From an uncultured Alphaproteobacteria bacterium (GTDB taxonomy: Bacteria > Pseudomonadota > Alphaproteobacteria > Micavibrionales > Micavibrionaceae), in assembly GCA_946481105.1 (NCBI GenBank), contig CAMLMM010000027.1:1-24306 (forward strand): a DNA stretch of 24,306 nt. Reading direction: 5' to 3'. Under the pieces are notes generated by a model, which worked only from the letters and a program-made list of their open reading frames with translations, was not told the DNA's origin and did no database searches. Both the position numbers and the translations under genes were made by a program. This document shows positions 22,771 through 24,306 of the stretch, in pieces. Numbering within the stretch: the first letter of the stretch is position 1; the number at the start of each line of letters is the position of its first letter.

Positions 22771-24306
22771 TCAGATAAGCCCTGATTTAATCAGGCGGTC
22801 CAACGGATGAGGTTCGGTTTCGCCTTTCCGGCGGAAGAATATCTTGAACATTTCAACAAATGCGTTGGGGTATTTTTCTTCAAAAGCGGTCAGGCGATCA
22901 GGATCGAGCATATTCCCGTCCGGGAACATATCCTTGAACATTTTCATGCGTTCGCTGGTTACTGACACGGTAACAGGCTCAAGTCCATGTCGTTCAGCCA
23001 TATCCCAGATCATATGCGGGGTATAACGATGTTCCTGCACATGGAATAACAGGTCATTGCACTCTGCCAGATTGAAAAAATCACCAGCCCTGGTGCAGAA
23101 AGTTACCGGATTATCAGGGGTCATGTGCATCACATCCTGGCGAAAGGCGCGGATATCGTCCAGAGAGGAGGAATAGCCTTTGTCCTTGATATATTGTTCG
23201 GCGGGACCAAGAAATTGATCACGGGCGGCCTTGGAGTACAGCGAAATGCTTAAACGGCCCTGCGGTTTCAACGTGGCCAAAATTGCTTTAAGCCCCTTTT
23301 CCGGATCCTTTAAATGATGCAGTACGCCAGAACTGGCAACAAAATCAAAACTCCTGTTCAGCTCTCCCACTTTCATCAGATCGCCGTGAAAAAATTCGAT
23401 CTGTTTGTCGATATGCAGTTTCAGCGCCATGCGTTTGCCGTAAGCGATACTGGGAAGCGATAAGTCAATGGCTGTGATATGGGCGAAAGGCATGGTTATG
23501 GCATACAGCGCCGGCTCGTGGCCAGTACCGCAACCAGCAACCAGAACATTCAGTCCACGAGTCAGTTCCTGCAAATCTGGCGGCAGTTTTTCAACCGAGG
23601 TGCTGATCCAGCGTGGGTAAGGGCGCGCCGCATACATTTCCTGTACGGACAGTGAAGTTTTGTCCTCAATTACCGTAAAATCAGGAATAGTAGGGATAAG
23701 TGCGCGTTCAACTAGAGGAAAGCGCAGCTGCGCCGTAATAAGCGGATCGAGGATTTTTAGAAAGCGATTGGATAGGCGTAGGTCTTTTTCGTCGGCTAGA
23801 AAATCATAAAGCGGCATATAACAAGCCAGAAGTGCAATCTGGACGGCGCGGATATTTTCAGGCATCTCGGCTGTCGAGCTTACCAGATCTTTCAAGGCAG
23901 CCACCGCCTTTTTTTCTGCATCCGTTTCAAAATAGACAAAGTCATTGTACCAGCAGCAGACCGCCAGCGACGAAACAAAGCGCAATAGTGCAGGTGGCCA
24001 TGTATCAGCCTGTTCCCAATGCAGCAGTAGATACTGACGCAGATTAGCCATGATGCTCTCGATACCGGCATGGGTGGCAATGCCCTTTTCAAGCCCGCGG
24101 CATATGAAGTCGGAGGTTAATACCGGAGTCAGTTTTTTCAGGTCGATAGAGGCGGGCGCATGTCCGGCAAGCGCCAGAATGTCCTTATGTGCGGGGTCCA
24201 GAAGAAAAAGACTCACCCACGGGGAACGCAGGAAAAGGAATTTTGTGTTTTCCCGGTTAAGCAGATTCTCAATGATTTTTTTTGCGTCGGCGCGGAAAAC
24301 CGTATA
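22771..24306 (-). CDS. SAM-dependent methyltransferase with helical N-terminal region (5' end outside window)
   Basis: A 481-residue frame is seen from a GTG at 24216, but the frame stays open for 30 more codons to the window edge (YTVFRADAKKIIENLLNREN and on), and the GTG has no ribosome-binding site; the true start is therefore most likely beyond the window. The methyltransferase fold spans about residues 205-330 of the GTG form: VLVAGCGTGHEPALYA (motif I), ITAIDLSLPSIAYGKRMA (acidic ribose contact), FHGDL, FVASSGVLHHLKDPEKGL and LKPQGRLSISLYS. The region before it is helical and may be TPR-like; the C-terminal 130 residues are unassigned. It is upstream of and in line with the hook operon, which hints at a flagellum-related target but does not prove it. 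Confidence 0.8.
   Translation of the reverse strand, partial: YTVFRADAKKIIENLLNRENTKFLFLRSPWVSLFLLDPAHKDILALAGHAPASIDLKKLTPVLTSDFICRGLEKGIATHAGIESIMANLRQYLLLHWEQADTWPPALLRFVSSLAVCCWYNDFVYFETDAEKKAVAALKDLVSSTAEMPENIRAVQIALLACYMPLYDFLADEKDLRLSNRFLKILDPLITAQLRFPLVERALIPTIPDFTVIEDKTSLSVQEMYAARPYPRWISTSVEKLPPDLQELTRGLNVLVAGCGTGHEPALYAITMPFAHITAIDLSLPSIAYGKRMALKLHIDKQIEFFHGDLMKVGELNRSFDFVASSGVLHHLKDPEKGLKAILATLKPQGRLSISLYSKAARDQFLGPAEQYIKDKGYSSSLDDIRAFRQDVMHMTPDNPVTFCTRAGDFFNLAECNDLLFHVQEHRYTPHMIWDMAERHGLEPVTVSVTSERMKMFKDMFPDGNMLDPDRLTAFEEKYPNAFVEMFKIFFRRKGETEPHPLDRLIKSGLI

Noticed and set aside
1..24306. CRISPR arrays, insertion sequences, integrases, toxin-antitoxin pairs and restriction genes.
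   Set aside because: I looked for repeat-spacer patterns, transposase or recombinase motifs and typical small gene pairs and saw none.

Overview
The window looks like a chromosomal segment of an alphaproteobacterium. The evidence is an HdaA-type DnaA regulator with a clamp-binding N-terminus, the divergent arrangement purM-purN / DUF2066-perM-hdaA, and a hook operon of alphaproteobacterial layout. I cannot name the genus from the sequence; a free-living, flagellated, quorum-sensing Rhodospirillales- or Micavibrio-like organism would fit. Most of the window has moderately high GC (sampled 60-base lines give 34 to 41 G+C), but the block at about 9.7-13.4 kb is clearly AT-rich (sampled lines give 18 to 26).

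Layout. (1) 1-681, minus: an HxlR regulator followed by the start of a thioredoxin-reductase-like flavoprotein that runs off the window. (2) 885-1403, plus: a SixA-like phosphohistidine phosphatase, convergent with and overlapping hdaA. (3) 1354-4349, minus: a tight operon DUF2066 protein - PerM/AI-2E transporter - HdaA. (4) 4417-6068, plus: purM-purN, overlapping by one base. (5) 6161-9388, plus: a large 7TMR-DISM hybrid histidine kinase with HisKA, HATPase, REC and HPt domains. (6) 9458-9532: tRNA-Gln(TTG) with encoded CCA. (7) 9697-13081, minus, AT-rich: luxR - luxI - cytochrome P450 - ribbon-helix-helix protein, the most unusual part of the window. (8) 13448-17185: two HAD phosphatases (minus) divergent from a mannose-6-phosphate-isomerase cupin and a ROK sugar kinase (plus). 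(9) 17191-22677, minus: flgD-flgE-unknown-flgN-like-flgK-flgL. (10) 22771-24306, minus: a SAM methyltransferase whose 5' end lies outside the window.

How the parts may work together. The quorum-sensing block has a complete AHL synthase and an AHL-type LuxR receptor, and a P450 sits directly behind luxI with its ribosome-binding site overlapping the luxI stop. My main hypothesis is that the P450 oxidises the acyl chain of the AHL (or its acyl precursor), giving a modified signal, with the RHH protein as a further regulator. This is inference from gene order, not demonstrated. The sugar-phosphate genes suggest a route from free mannose or fructose through a 6-phosphate pool, with HAD enzymes removing phosphate from a product I cannot identify. 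The flagellar genes form one hook and hook-junction operon; the neighbouring methyltransferase might act on the flagellum, but nothing in its sequence proves that.
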